A stretch of 64,000 nucleotides of DNA. Origin: Timema cristinae (Eukaryota > Arthropoda > Insecta > Phasmatodea > Timematidae). Below, piece by piece: positions 1 to 10,125 of this stretch (its first letter is position 1; every line of letters starts with the position of its first letter). The position numbers and the translations under genes are program-made. The notes beneath the pieces were generated by a model. It saw only the letters and a program-made list of their open reading frames with translations, did not search any database and had not been told where the DNA came from. Location: positions 32,228,421 through 32,292,420 of the forward strand of contig JBCFYV010000100.1 of assembly GCA_039000515.1 (NCBI GenBank), in the 5' to 3' direction.

Positions 1-140
1 AGGTTAAATTATGAGCATATAGAGATACAGTAGACTATGAATGTGTGCGAAATAAGATAATAATCATTATTACTATGTATAGTAATAATAATCATTATTT
101 TGCATAGTAATGTTATGCAATTAATATACTTATTACCTAC
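1..140. other. AT-rich sequence, nothing recognised
   Basis: Simple AT-rich DNA. The motif taataatcattatt occurs twice within 57-100, once on each side of a short spacer. No coding or RNA signal is seen. Confidence 0.5.
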
Positions 141-346
141 ATTGATGGCCACATAGTCTAAGGTACAACTCTTGCAGTACACCAGAATTCTGATGATGTG
201 AAGATCGAGGTTAAAATCTCATTCGGGTATACCGTGGTGGTTTTTCAAAAAAATTTTTTACATTATCTCTCAACGCAAATGTGGGTATAATTTCTATAAA
301 TATAATCTTACTCATTCCTGAGACCATAAGCATAATTAGTATACCA
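141..346 (+). mobile_element. SINE-B copy, degenerate, tail missing
   Basis: The head shows the family A-box region (ggccacatagtctaagg) and a worn B-box (gaggttaaaatctcattcgg). The body has the family's 'aatgtgggtata' stretch. It stops before the shared 3' module and runs into the tandem array at 350. Divergence suggests an old copy. Confidence 0.7.
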
Positions 347-349
347 TAG

Positions 350-770
350 AAAGTTGAAATTTTGTATGTATGCTATTTAGCATGGCATCTTAATGAAAAA
401 AAAATCAAAACTTGAAAAATTAAAAATGGCAATAGAAAAATGGTGGGATAAACACACAAATGGAGTCATAGAGTGCTGAAATTTGGTATAAACGTTATAT
501 AGCATCCTATTTTTATTTATTAAAAAAAACCTAAACCTGAAAATTCTAAAATGATCTATTGAAAATGGTGGATGAAACGTACTAATTGAGTTTTATAAAT
601 CTGAAATTTGGTATGGATGCTATAAAGCACGCAATCTTTATGAAAAAAAAAATTGAAACCTGAAAAATTCAAAAGTCAAATCCAAATGACGTGAAAATTG
701 AGTCCTAGAGAGCTTAAATTTGGTATGGACGCTATGGATCATACTATTTAATATAAAGCCAGAATGGCAA
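350..770. repeat. Tandem array, ~112-125-bp unit, about 3.3 copies
   Basis: The phrase tgaaatttggtatggacgct recurs with small changes near 353, 476, 601 and 713. Each is followed by a 'gctatatagcat' palindrome-like core, an A-run, 'gaaacctgaaaaatt' and 'aaaatggtggatgaaac'. Spacing is 123, 125 and about 112 bp. No coding frame persists between units. It may be an internal repeat of a larger element; the phrase resembles 'cttgaaatttggcaaa' in repeat H at 43.6 kb. Confidence 0.75.
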
Positions 771-1451
771 TTTAGGCATATTAATAATATACAAGTTTTT
801 TAGTATGTCTTTTGATTTTTGTGTAGATCAGCTAATAGCAATATGTTTTAAATATTAAGTCCCTTTATTTTACCATCTATACATATAGTAAAATTCTAAA
901 TCGGTTTCTACAGTTATTTTATTTCTATTTGTTTGTTGCAAGTAAACTCAAAAAGTACCTATCGGATCCACACAGGACTTCCTCTGTTGTACTATTTATA
1001 TTCAAGGGAACAGAGTAAATTAATTAACCTACCATCACGCTAATCCCATCAGCAAACAAAGCAGCGTCAAAAAAAAATGACTTAAGATGACTAGATTTGC
1101 CTCCAAAGTTTGTAACATTTCGAATAGCCTATTTTTACTTTTATTATATAAATCTTCATTGTAAATCTCCTTGATAATGAAACTAATAATAAATTCCCTT
1201 CTCAACGAGTGTTTTGAGATGGAAACAAACATGAAGAATGATTTATTAATAAAAGCATAGTATAGAAATTCCATAGTCATATCCAAATAAACTGTTTGTT
1301 GTTGGCCAATAAAATTATTTTATTATTATTATTATTATCATCATCATTATTGCTATTGTTAGTGTTTAACGAAGTGTTGACACAATAACATTTTAATCAC
1401 TATCAAAACGTAAAAAGGAAGAAATTAAAATAATTAAATACTGATTATACC
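771..1451. other. AT-rich intergenic sequence with an ATT/ATC microsatellite
   Basis: Holds an ATT-rich microsatellite at about 1314-1352. An 83-codon minus-strand frame (1035-1286) has no recognisable domain; one segment faintly recalls LINE tails, but not enough to call. Nothing else is seen. Confidence 0.5.
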
Positions 1452-1585
1452 TAACACCGCGTATTACTACTCATTCGGATTATAAGCTTAAGTACTAATT
1501 AGGCTATTAATTTGGAAGGTTGACTATAGATGAAGTGAACCCGCATTTGCTCTTTAAGTATTTCAAAAGTATGTGAGAAAATAAT
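1452..1585 (-). mobile_element. SINE-B 3' part
   Basis: Read on the minus strand, the copy ends in the shared SINE 3' module (caccgcgtattactactcat on the plus strand at 1455). The body 'cccgcatttgc' is present. The head is lost or displaced. Confidence 0.65.
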
Positions 1586-1604
1586 TATCAGTGTCTTATC
1601 TATT

Positions 1605-1745
1605 TGTTTTTTTTAAGGATGAGGGTTGTAGAATTTTGCGGGAAATGCAGCCACAATTGTGTGAAGGGAAAGTGGGAAACCATTTAGGAAAAAACCTGCC
1701 ACAGTACATTCTAAAATGATTTGAGCCAATCTTTCCAATCCAACA
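1605..1745 (-). mobile_element. SINE-B body fragment, degenerate
   Basis: Contains the minus-strand SINE-B body words 'gtgggaaaccatttaggaaa' and a worn tRNA-like region after it. It may be a second copy or the displaced 5' part of the copy ending at 1585. Confidence 0.45.
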
Positions 1746-2248
1746 TGTGAATGACGCGCTTATACAAAGCGACTGCTCATGTTGATTCTTATATAGTAAA
1801 AATGTGTTTTCAAAACCGTAGCTTTAATACTAATTGATATGACTAGTTATTGCTTTTGTTACAAATTAAAATTATAGTCTACTCATTACAAACGTATAGA
1901 ATATCTTGTTTAATAAACGGTCACCAACATCTGTGGGCATCTGAAATAAACTACAATATCATCTAGTATGGTTTTCCAGTGACAAAGAGGTTGGTGTTCA
2001 AATACCAGCTGGGCTAGAGAGTTGATTTTCCATAAAGAATCTCTCTCTATATATATTCGTTCAAGAAAATTCTGGTACTTTATCAATAAATTATTCCCTT
2101 CTCATCCCTTAGCGTGATTAAATTCTAACACAAAGATGGGAAATAACTTTCGCTACAGGTACAGACGTAGCTAAATACATCTTTAAATTAAAGAATTGTA
2201 TGTTCTTTCTTAATACTGAGGTATTTAGGGATTCTCATGATCCAGGTT
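1746..2248. other. AT-rich, possible decayed SINE-B
   Basis: A faint SINE-B-like stretch lies at 1960-2120 on the plus strand (a 'ggttggtgttcaaataccag' B-box-like word, later 'cccttctcatcccttagcgt'). Nothing else is recognised. Confidence 0.3.
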
Positions 2249-2390
2249 AGTCACACGTCCATCACAGACTACGCCTTAAGAATATGAGTGAAGAATTACC
2301 CCAGGCATGAGAAGTATTCCTGGTTAGCTCACTGGTATAGCATTGGCGCGCTAAGACAGACGTACCGGGTGCAATTCCCGTGACCCTTTT
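2249..2390 (+). mobile_element. SINE-C arm with tRNA-like sequence
   Basis: Begins with the family leader 'cacacgtccatcacagacta', then a tRNA-like block from 2318 (tcctggttagctcactggta, ending tgcaattcccgtgacc). The leader lies upstream of the tRNA-like part, so the Pol III-like region is internal. A lone arm with no inverted partner nearby. Confidence 0.65.
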
Positions 2391-2418
2391 TAAGCCGGAT
2401 TTAATTTAATTGTTTTAG

Positions 2419-2641
2419 TACCATGTCTTACTATTAGTTTGGTTAATACGCTTATGTATTAATTAATATTATTGTATTAGAGATGAGAGATAATAAATGT
2501 ACCCGCATTTGCTTGAGGAAGTGTGTAAAACCATTTTGTACAAACCATTCACCATACATCGAACCTAGTTTTGAACCTCGATCTTCCCATTATCGGCAGT
2601 CTAGTCCATCGCCTTAGACCATGCGGCCACCCAACTGGGTC
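2419..2641 (-). mobile_element. SINE-B copy, nearly full length
   Basis: On the minus strand the head (ending at the plus-strand word atgcggccacccaactggg) carries B-box and A-box words, the body has 'acccgcatttgct', and the tail is the shared 3' module (taccatgtcttactattagt). Internal drift is high. Confidence 0.75.
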
Positions 2642-3237
2642 CTACTTAATTAATTTAATATAATTGGAGTTTAACTATTAATTATTGTAGTTAAATTTAT
2701 ATAACTCTAAAATATAAATAAGTAAATATGTAGGCCTGTCACCACTATTGACTCTTCTTCCATAAGATACATTTTTCAGTATAATCTGTTAATAGCTTAG
2801 ATTAAGTAAGGGTATTCATGATTCTCTTTCTATTAGTAACTTTTTGCTTTGTTTAGTAAATTTGTTACAAATATAAATTAAAGATAAATTAATCATGAGT
2901 AGGCATAACTAAAATTTAATTCAAGTGCCAAAATTATGAGTATATATGTAAATTACTATTTTTGTAAACACAAATTTCTATCCAAGGTGCATATATTTAT
3001 GAGTGTATAGTCTTTAGTAGATCATAATATATGACATTGATGATATAATCAAAAAATTTCAACAAGAATACCACCCCCATTGCACCTGGCTGTAGTCGAT
3101 CCCTAATTTCATGAGTTAAATCCATAAGTACAAATCACAAGAGTCTTCCAGATATTTCCTAGTATTCAGCACTAATTTTTTTTTAAAGACACACACTCAT
3201 TTCATTCGTTGACAATCGGCCAATTTCATATTCTGAC
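2642..3237. other. AT-rich, nothing recognised
   Basis: No repeat family used elsewhere in the window, no long frame and no RNA structure was recognised. Confidence 0.4.
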
Positions 3238-3388
3238 TTACCTCAAGAGCAGTGCTATATTTAACACAAGATGACACCTACATAGACCAAAATTGAGTAG
3301 GCGAGTTTCATATACAAAACAGGCCATTCTATCCGAGTTTAGGTAGGTGTCACCCTATATTTAGTATAGCGCCACACTTGAGGTGTAA
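3238..3388. mobile_element. Hairpin MITE, ~150 bp
   Basis: Two inverted arms of about 50 bp: the left starts ttacctcaag and includes 'gatgacacctaca'; the right includes 'taggtaggtgtcacc' and ends cttgaggtgtaa. The arms pair with several mismatches. The core is about 50 bp and non-coding. Target duplication was not resolved. Confidence 0.6.
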
Positions 3389-4210
3389 TATGTCTTTCTA
3401 CGTCCAAAAGAGTTTTATTTTTACATAATACTTCTTAATACATCAGAATCATAAAGCTAGAATTCAGAGAAAATATAGTAGCATTTGCGTGGCTAATACC
3501 TGACCTCATCTCAAACCCCAATACCCTATCATAGACAACCAGTTTCTATGCTTCTACTAAAGAGGGTAAGCTCTTATTTACTCTAGTTTTCTTATGAATT
3601 GACATAATATTTGACAATTATAAAAGGTTATTAGAGCTTGTTTTATCTTACTTATTAATATATGTGTCATGCGTGGGTGATATGGAATTTTAAAATTAAC
3701 ACTGGCTCACTATGTAAACCAATGAACGAATCAATATATATTTTTACAATTTTGAACAGTTAAATTAAATAATTGCAATCCAGTTTTCTTAAAGGACTTA
3801 ATCTGACAGTTAAAGTAGTTACTAGATGTATAGCCTAATTTTGGTTTGAAGAACATTAGAGAAAATTCAAACATATTTATTTGCCGCCAACATTGATAAC
3901 ATTTACAATATTATTTGTGTTATTTTACAGGTATTGGTAATATATATAAAGCTTGACATCTGTAAACAACATTACTTAATGTATGAATATAATAAAATTG
4001 TTTTAGTAAATCTAGTAACTATTAGATACTGTTCTTTCTATCAAAATTAGGGAATCTATACGTCAGGTCATGTGATCTATAGCTGTTTATTTAAATAGAT
4101 ATTATCAATTGTTATAAAACAATCTTTATAAAATAGAAGACTGCTATCAATTTTAAACACAAATAAAAATATATATTCTTATTTCCTAAAAGTACCTTTG
4201 TTAGAAAATT
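3389..4210. other. AT-rich, nothing recognised
   Basis: Low-GC sequence without open frames or window-wide repeat words, up to the target duplication of the next SINE (4200-4210). Confidence 0.4.
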
Positions 4211-4503
4211 ATAGGTGACCTGGTGGTCTAGGGGTAAGGTGTCAGACTTATGTGCAGGCGGCCGGGGTTCAATCCTCGGTCCCGGCAAAGATTTATCTGA
4301 TTACCAAACCCTTCCTTCACCTCTGACAAGACATCTTGTGAATGTGGGGAATGCCAGGCCTCCACCGTGGTTCGGATTCCACGTTAAACTGTAGGTCCTC
4401 CATTTCATCTCACTATCACCCTACCATTACACATTAGCGTAAGTGCGTATAACCCGAATGGGTAGTAAGACGCGGTGCTAATAATAATAATAATAATAAT
4501 AAT
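4211..4503 (+). mobile_element. SINE-A, full length, with 11-bp target duplication
   Basis: Starts with the tRNA-like head (ggtgacctggtggtctaggg; B-box ggggttcaatcctcgg), followed by the central body (ctgattaccaaacccttcct ... gtggttcggattccacgtta), the shared 3' module and a TAA-repeat tail. Flanked by a perfect duplication gttagaaaatt at 4200-4210 and 4504-4514. This is the clearest full copy and defines the family. The duplication and A/T-rich tail indicate LINE-assisted target-primed insertion. Confidence 0.93.
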
Positions 4504-4514
4504 GTTAGAAAATT

Positions 4515-5238
4515 CAAATATTATCTCGTTAGAATTGGGCAAAACTATTAGTTAAAGTTTATTTTTAAGAATAATTGCCGTATTCCACCCGGCAATAAGC
4601 CAATGTGTGCACGTGGGACTCTGTGAAATATAAGTGGGTTGGGGAAAATAAGGTAGAGGTGGTTTCGGACCATGCGGCCACCTGAGATGTCGACTTATTA
4701 CAACCTAATATCAGAAGTAATAAGCTGAGAGTGACCAATTTGTGCTCGCGGCGGGGACCGCCTAGAGTTCAGCGCGTGAATAATTCATAAGGTCATCAAG
4801 GGAGGTCCAGACCAAAGCGTCAGTCTCTTCAATTTGCCCTTGACCGGCTCTTGAATGCGCCACCTTCCTTTATTCTTCTTCTCTTTGGCTCTCCTGTTTG
4901 GACAGCGTCGCTCTTCTTGTGTCTGTATATCCTAGGAATGACCTTTATCCTGTCTCTTTCTCGTCTTATGTTCGCCTTTTAACTTCTCTGTTACCCTGTG
5001 AACATTTTAGCTGTCTAATAGTTTCTTATAACTCTCTCTCTTTCTTTTACCTCCCATTTTCCTTCTGTTTCCTACCGGGCAGATTTATAGCCGTGCACTT
5101 CATCTAGATATAAAGGTGGGGATGCAACAAACGCGAGAAAAGAGCATAGTTTCTGCAGATTTTATTAGCGAAACAAGTTTATTTACCATAATAAATACAA
5201 TATTTATCCAGTACCAAAAATAGTTTAATTTTCTTCCA
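4515..5238. other. GC-richer island, non-coding
   Basis: About 4590-5130 is clearly richer in G+C than its surroundings, with CT-rich runs on the plus strand. A 69-codon plus frame (4898-5107) is compositional (Ser/Leu/Phe/Tyr from CT-rich sequence) and matches no family I know. Similar islands recur elsewhere in the window. Confidence 0.35.
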
Positions 5239-5376
5239 TGGTGATATCAACACGTGTTGAATATCTGTCATGGGCATAGCAGCATTAGATGACAAACTTT
5301 TTAAATTAAGAGAAAAATTTGTTATTAAATTCCAGGACAACCCTCGACCAATATTCAACAAATGTTGGGCTCACCA
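5239..5376. mobile_element. MITE, CAACARTTGTTGAATATT family, copy 1
   Basis: Ends are inverted repeats: left tggtgatatcaacacgtgtt then gaatat, right ...atattcaacaaatgttgggc then tcacca. The second copy is at 37650-37786 with the same 'ttaaattaagagaaaaa' middle. Length about 138 bp, non-coding. Confidence 0.7.
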
Positions 5377-6479
5377 TGTGAATAAAATTAAACTATATGT
5401 TTGTAATAAAGCAATAATTGATTAATTTTGTCCATAAAATGTTTTGCTATAAGAATAGAAATTTGTTTACCTTTTATTGGGTACCCTACACTAATGGTAC
5501 GCTGAATATTGTTTTTAGTGTTATATTTGGATTCTCACGAGAAATAGGTTATATGACACTTATAAAAAATAGCAAAACTACTTTAATATAAGCGGATAAT
5601 ACGAACAGGTAGTAAGAAGAGGGACTAAGTATTATTACTTTAATATATTCATACATCTAGTCACATGATCTTCAAATTCCATTTTTTATAGATAATAAAT
5701 ATAGCCTACCTATAAAACAAAACTAATAATGAAGTAAAATATTTTCAAAGTTTACGTCCTAATAACTTTGTATTTAAAAGCCTTTCCTATCAAAATCTTG
5801 ATAATATATGTTATCTAACTTTTACACATACAACAAATATTTTTCATAATAAATGGTACGACACAATTGAATAAACTTTCTCGAAAGAAAAGCTTCGAAG
5901 AAATTGTTAAAAATATAAAAGGTTTTTAGTAAATTACCCTATGTAAGTTTTACTCATATCACGATAAACAACATAAAAACCTCTTGATTTATTAATTTTA
6001 AAATAGATTGTTAAAATATTTTGAACACTTATAAAATAAAAAATAAAAATAAATTACCATATAATTATATGTATTTTGTATGAATAGAAATATATTCTTA
6101 TTTATTTAGAAAATCTATTTCAAAACACCCATTTTGAACTCAATCTTTAAGGCCAATTACGAAATACGTAACATTATCTGTAATTGGTCTAAAGTAAAAT
6201 ACCATTAAATTAATTTATATTAACAAAAACAGATTTTAGAGCTCTACCTTATTCATTGTCATGTAAATTATTCTCTCGATACTAATTTTGAACAATATCA
6301 ATATGGATTCAAAAATATTCAAAATTTACAAAATATCAATACTTATTATTCTATTATAGTATTTTTTTTAGATAAAGCAAGATACATAATTATATATTAT
6401 ATAAAAATCTTAATAAGTGATCATTTTCAACAAAATCTCTAGAGCATTTTTTTCCAAAATAAAAAAATCTAATAAAAAT
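5377..6479. other. AT-rich stretch with a SINE tail fragment
   Basis: At 5592-5637 the words 'gataatacgaacaggtagta' and 'agaagaggga' look like a decayed shared SINE 3' module. A small hairpin at 6152-6190 pairs ccaattac with gtaattgg. The rest is very AT-rich with no other feature. Confidence 0.4.
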
Positions 6480-7610
6480 TCATGAGTAAACTACCCTTAA
6501 ACAAATGTAACCCCTAAAACAAGTATACAGTTTTATTTGTCACGTAAAACCTTCCTTGATAAACAGTTCAAACGAACTTGTTTAAGCCATTTAAAAAAGT
6601 CTTACTTTAGAAAATAGCTCATTAATTAACCCTCTAACGAATTTGTAACTAAAAAACAAGTATGCATTGTTATTTGAGCGAAAAACCATTCCCTATATAT
6701 ATATGAATTCTGGTTTTACAAAAACTTAACATATGTTTATAATCGCCCTAATTATTTGGTTCTAAATGTGTATCTAGTTAGTATTTGTCATGGAAAATAA
6801 TTGCACTGCATAGTTGTTTTTTGAGTAAACGTTTGTTTAATGGTAGTTAACCAAATCTTTATTTTTTTTAATTTGAAATATTTTTAAAATGACTCTAAAA
6901 ATTGTAGCTAAATCTTAATTATATATATATAAAAATTTCAAACAAATTTGCAAAAATCATTTTTAAAATGGTAGCTAAATATTTAGAGTAATTTTTAAAA
7001 TATTTCAAATAAAAAAAAAGGATTTTGTAAACTTCCAACAAACAAAGGTTTACTCAAAAACAACTATACAGTGCAATTTTCCATGACAAATACTACCTAG
7101 ATACACATTTAGAACCAAATAATTAGGGCGATTATAAACATATGTTAAGTTTTTGAAAAACCAGAATTCAGTAAACTACCCATTTAAGAGATCTTACAAC
7201 TAAAACAAATATAGGCCTTGTAATGTTATTTGACATGTCCAACAATCCAAGACCAATTTAGAACCTAATATTTAAATTTAAATTTAAAAAAATCACTCAT
7301 ATCCATAAATGAGTATTTAACCCAAAAACAAGTATATGGTGTTAATTGACATATCATACAATCCCCAGTTATATATTTAAAAAATAAATCGTTAGAAACT
7401 CTCGAAATATTTTGGATTTTCAAAAACTTTCCATCAGTAAACCAACCTTCAACAAATATTTGCCCAAAAGTTAATGATGTATTGGTCATGTCAAACAAAT
7501 ATTAGATACACAATTTGATTTAAATAATATGAGAAATTTAAAAAGAATTGAATTTTAAAAATTCTCATCTATAAACTACCCTTAATCTGAGGGTTAGGGT
7601 CAAAATTAAA
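6480..7610. repeat. Degenerate satellite-like tandem repeat, ~130-205-bp unit
   Basis: A phrase of the form gtaaactacccttaaacaaa ... aacaagtatacag ... ttatttgtcatg ... caatcc recurs near 6485, 6620, 7170, 7310, 7440 and 7565, heavily diverged. The 6707-7171 palindrome sits inside it. A related end occurs at 17763-17880. Short frames inside (e.g. 7265-7498 minus) are by-products of the repeat. Confidence 0.65.
6707..7171. mobile_element. Large palindrome / foldback element, ~465 bp
   Basis: The left arm begins gaattctggttttacaaaaa and the right arm ends tttttgaaaaaccagaattc. The arms extend inward for about 200 bp (shared 'cttaacatatgtttataatcg', 'ccctaattatttggttctaa', 'tgtgtatctag', 'gtcatggaaaat'). 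The central ~90 bp is AT-rich and itself partly self-complementary. No target duplication was resolved. It interrupts the satellite array. Confidence 0.85.
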
Positions 7611-7897
7611 AAAAAAGGCCTTTAATAATCTAAATATTAAGTTTGAACCAAATTCATCCAAAAATCTCGTATCCGTGGCCAGAGACTAATTTAATAATAA
7701 ACTCCACTTTTTTGGGGTTCGGATTCACATAAAACGTAAAGATTCATCATAATCTAGAGATTGATTCTTTCCCTGATTAAAATGATTGCTCTGGATATGA
7801 GACAGTAACAATACATCACATTAATTAGTATTTTTATAAATTACATTGTGGGAGAAAAATGGAAGCGAAATATAATTTTAAACATTTTTTAATAACG
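7611..7897. other. AT-rich, flank of the LINE remnant
   Basis: No recognised repeat. It may hold unrecognisable downstream parts of the minus-strand LINE remnant that starts at 7898. Confidence 0.3.
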
Positions 7898-8235
7898 CTC
7901 AATGCTCCATCCACCTTAACGCAAGCTTTACCTCCATCATACATCGCCATAATTGTATTTATTATCATTGCATCCACACCTTACTCTCTCAGAACATTCC
8001 ATAACATAAACTTATTTACACGATCGTACACTTTCTCCAGATCAACAAACGCTCAATTCGCTTCTTCCTCAATGCCATACATTTATCAATCACTTGTGTT
8101 TTAATGCAAATATCTGGTCCATGGATGGCATGAAACCACATTGCACACTCCAAAAAATGTGTCCACGTTTTTTTAACGTACCCTCTCAAATAAGACTCAC
8201 CCAAAAAATTACCTGGAAGACTCAACAAACTATTT
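7898..8235 (-). pseudogene. LINE reverse-transcriptase remnant (non-LTR retrotransposon)
   Basis: On the minus strand, 8148-8101 reads VQCGFMPSMDQIFALKH, the usual segment before RT motif A. After a frame change, about 8057-7900 reads FVDLEKVYDRVNKFMLWNVL with a stop, then GVDAMIINTIMAMYDGGKAC and a VKVDG stretch. DLEKVYDRV is the motif-A region holding a catalytic Asp of non-LTR reverse transcriptases. At least two frameshifts and one stop break it. Further upstream, SLPG and GRVL-like words appear only in shifted frames. The motif-B and YxDD regions are not found, so only part of the palm survives. The clade cannot be assigned by eye. It is dead, and no promoter or 5' end is present. Confidence 0.88.
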
Positions 8236-8588
8236 GACCTGTAATTCTAATAATCACTTATACTGCATTTGCACAAAGAAAAAACAATGACTGCGTTCTT
8301 TCAGTAACATACGAAATTCCAGCACACACATGGAACAACTTACACAATAAGTCAATAAACAAAACAATGGAACAATGGCACACAGTTTAGATTAGTGTAT
8401 TATAGCTTGGAGTAAAATTTTCAAAAATTCCATTTCAGTTAACTATCCTCAAGTAATTTTTTTTTTTTTTTAGAAAAACCAAAATATCATTCATTTTTCC
8501 TAGAGACAAAATACAAATCTGTGAAGTGAATTACTTTCCTCAACAACATTTCATGTCCAACCCATTAGTTTCTCAATGCAAGTATATA
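8236..8588. other. AT-rich, probable decayed LINE upstream part
   Basis: Some minus-strand words just upstream of the RT remnant (EFRMLLKERSHC around 8310) resemble LINE sequence, but too weakly to annotate. A T-run lies at 8459-8471. Confidence 0.35.
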
Positions 8589-9202
8589 TGTTACAGGAAA
8601 AGTAGATTGTTAGGGAGAGCTAACTCGGCCTAGGTAAAGTCGACTCTTACTAAAAGTATCAGTAAAAGTTGATTGAGAATAAACAGATCAACTTTTCCTA
8701 GGAAGAGTTAACTATGCCTGCTGTGGTTTAGTTAAAGTTTATTGAGAATAAACAGAGAATAAACAGATCAACTTTACCTAGGAAGAGTTAACTATGCCTG
8801 CTGTGGTTTAGTAAAAGTTGATTCCGCGCTGTTGCTCTCCACATGCAACTGTTTTGAATATCCCAGCTCTATTTGTTTACTGTTGTTTTTTGGATCACTC
8901 GTACATTTGTTGTAGTTTTAAACAGTGACCAAGGATTCAGTGTGTGTTTGATTAATTAATGTCAGTATGTTTTAGGTTCGGTTAGGTTAGGTTATGTTAG
9001 GTTATGTTAGGTTAGTCAACTTTTTACTAACTCAAGGTAGTAAGAGTATACTTTCCCTGGGTACAGTCAACTCTGACTAGTAAATGTTGATCGAAATTCA
9101 CCACTTCTCGCTTTTAATCAACTTTTACTAAAAAGACCAGTAAGAGTCGACTTTACCTAGGCCGAGTCGTCTCTTACTGGAGAATCTACTTTTCCTGTAA
9201 CA
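8589..9202. mobile_element. 614-bp TIR element flanked by TATA
   Basis: Termini are exact inverted repeats: tgttacaggaaaagtagatt at the left and its complement ending at 9202. Similarity continues inward about 90 bp (ggcctaggtaaagtcgactc on both arms). TATA flanks both ends (8585-8588, 9203-9206), consistent with a 4-bp duplication. Internally, an ~85-100-bp block (gagaataaacagatcaactt ... tgcctgctgtggtttag) is duplicated at about 8675-8820. A TTAGG-type run lies at 8971-9016. There is no transposase frame, so it is non-autonomous. TGT... ends with a 4-bp duplication recall Ginger-type transposons, but this is only an inference. Confidence 0.85.
8971..9016 (+). repeat. Short interstitial TTAGG-type run
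   Basis: Units ggtta/ttagg with t-for-g variants are repeated about seven times inside the TIR element. TTAGG is the common arthropod telomere unit. The run is too short and variable to mark a telomere or a fusion point. Confidence 0.7.
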
Positions 9203-9491
9203 TATACATTATAATAAATTGTATGTAATTGAAATATTATGGTAAGAGCACCTCTCCAAACAATTTAATTGATACATAAATAAATACTTGTACATTAAAG
9301 TTTAATGTTGAGATAACTTATATATTTGAATTGAATTAAATACTATAGTGATCATGCCCAAGTAAATATATACTAAGAAAGAAAACAACTTATCAAGCAA
9401 TAAAATATGATGAAATGTGAAACTATTGACATTAAGTAAAATAAGAATTGATGTAATTCAAGAATGACCCTTTATGTATATTTGTTTCAGA
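9203..9491. other. AT-rich, nothing recognised
   Basis: Sequence between the TIR element and the next SINE; no feature recognised. The left target duplication of the SINE (tgtttcaga) ends it at 9483-9491. Confidence 0.4.
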
Positions 9492-9780
9492 AGTAGTGGG
9501 TGACCTGGTGGTCTATGGGTCAGACTTCTGTGCTGCGGGTCCGAGGTTCAATCCTCGGTCCGGCACAAATTTATCTGATTACCAAACCCTTCCTTCACCT
9601 CTGACAAGACGTGTATTAATCACAACTTGTGAATGTGGGGAATGTCAGGAATGTCCACCGTGGTTCGGATTCCACGTTAAACTGTAGGTCTCCCATTTCA
9701 TCTCACAATCACTCTACCATTACACATTAGCCTAAGTGCGTATAGCCCTAACGGGTAGTAAGACGCCGTGCTAATAATAA
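9492..9780 (+). mobile_element. SINE-A copy with 9-bp target duplication
   Basis: Full-length head, body and 3' module. The head has lost a few bases after the A-box (gtctatgggtcagacttc). The tail is only three TAA units. Duplication tgtttcaga at 9483-9491 and 9781-9789. A short plus-strand frame (9496-9687) is just a translation of the SINE body. Confidence 0.9.
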
Positions 9781-9789
9781 TGTTTCAGA

Positions 9790-10125
9790 TGTACCAAAAA
9801 TAAGGCTGTGAATGAATATTAAAGTGTTTATTATATTGGTCGGAACAATCCATTACAATGTTTCCGGTAAATAATACATTATTAAACAGTTAAATAAATA
9901 TAAACACCTTATTAACTATAGTTTAATTAAATATTTAATATATTTGATAGTAATATTAATGTAGATTTATAAAGTAACTGCACTTAATATTATCAATATA
10001 AACTTGATTTGCATAAATATTAGAAATCGCTACATAATAGTTTATGATGTATTATCCTTAAAATGTAGCAGCTTCGATCGAGGAAACTGAGAGTAACGGC
10101 TGAAGGGTTTGTTCTTATGACTTCA
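9790..10125. other. AT-rich, nothing recognised
   Basis: No repeat family or coding signal seen before the Helitron end at 10126. Confidence 0.4.

Noticed and set aside
1035..1286. 83-codon minus frame faintly like a LINE tail
   Set aside because: Only a short segment (KHSLRREFI) resembles LINE C-terminal sequence; expected neighbouring motifs are missing.
8971..9016. Telomere fusion or true interstitial telomere
   Set aside because: Short, variant-rich, and contained inside a transposon-like element.
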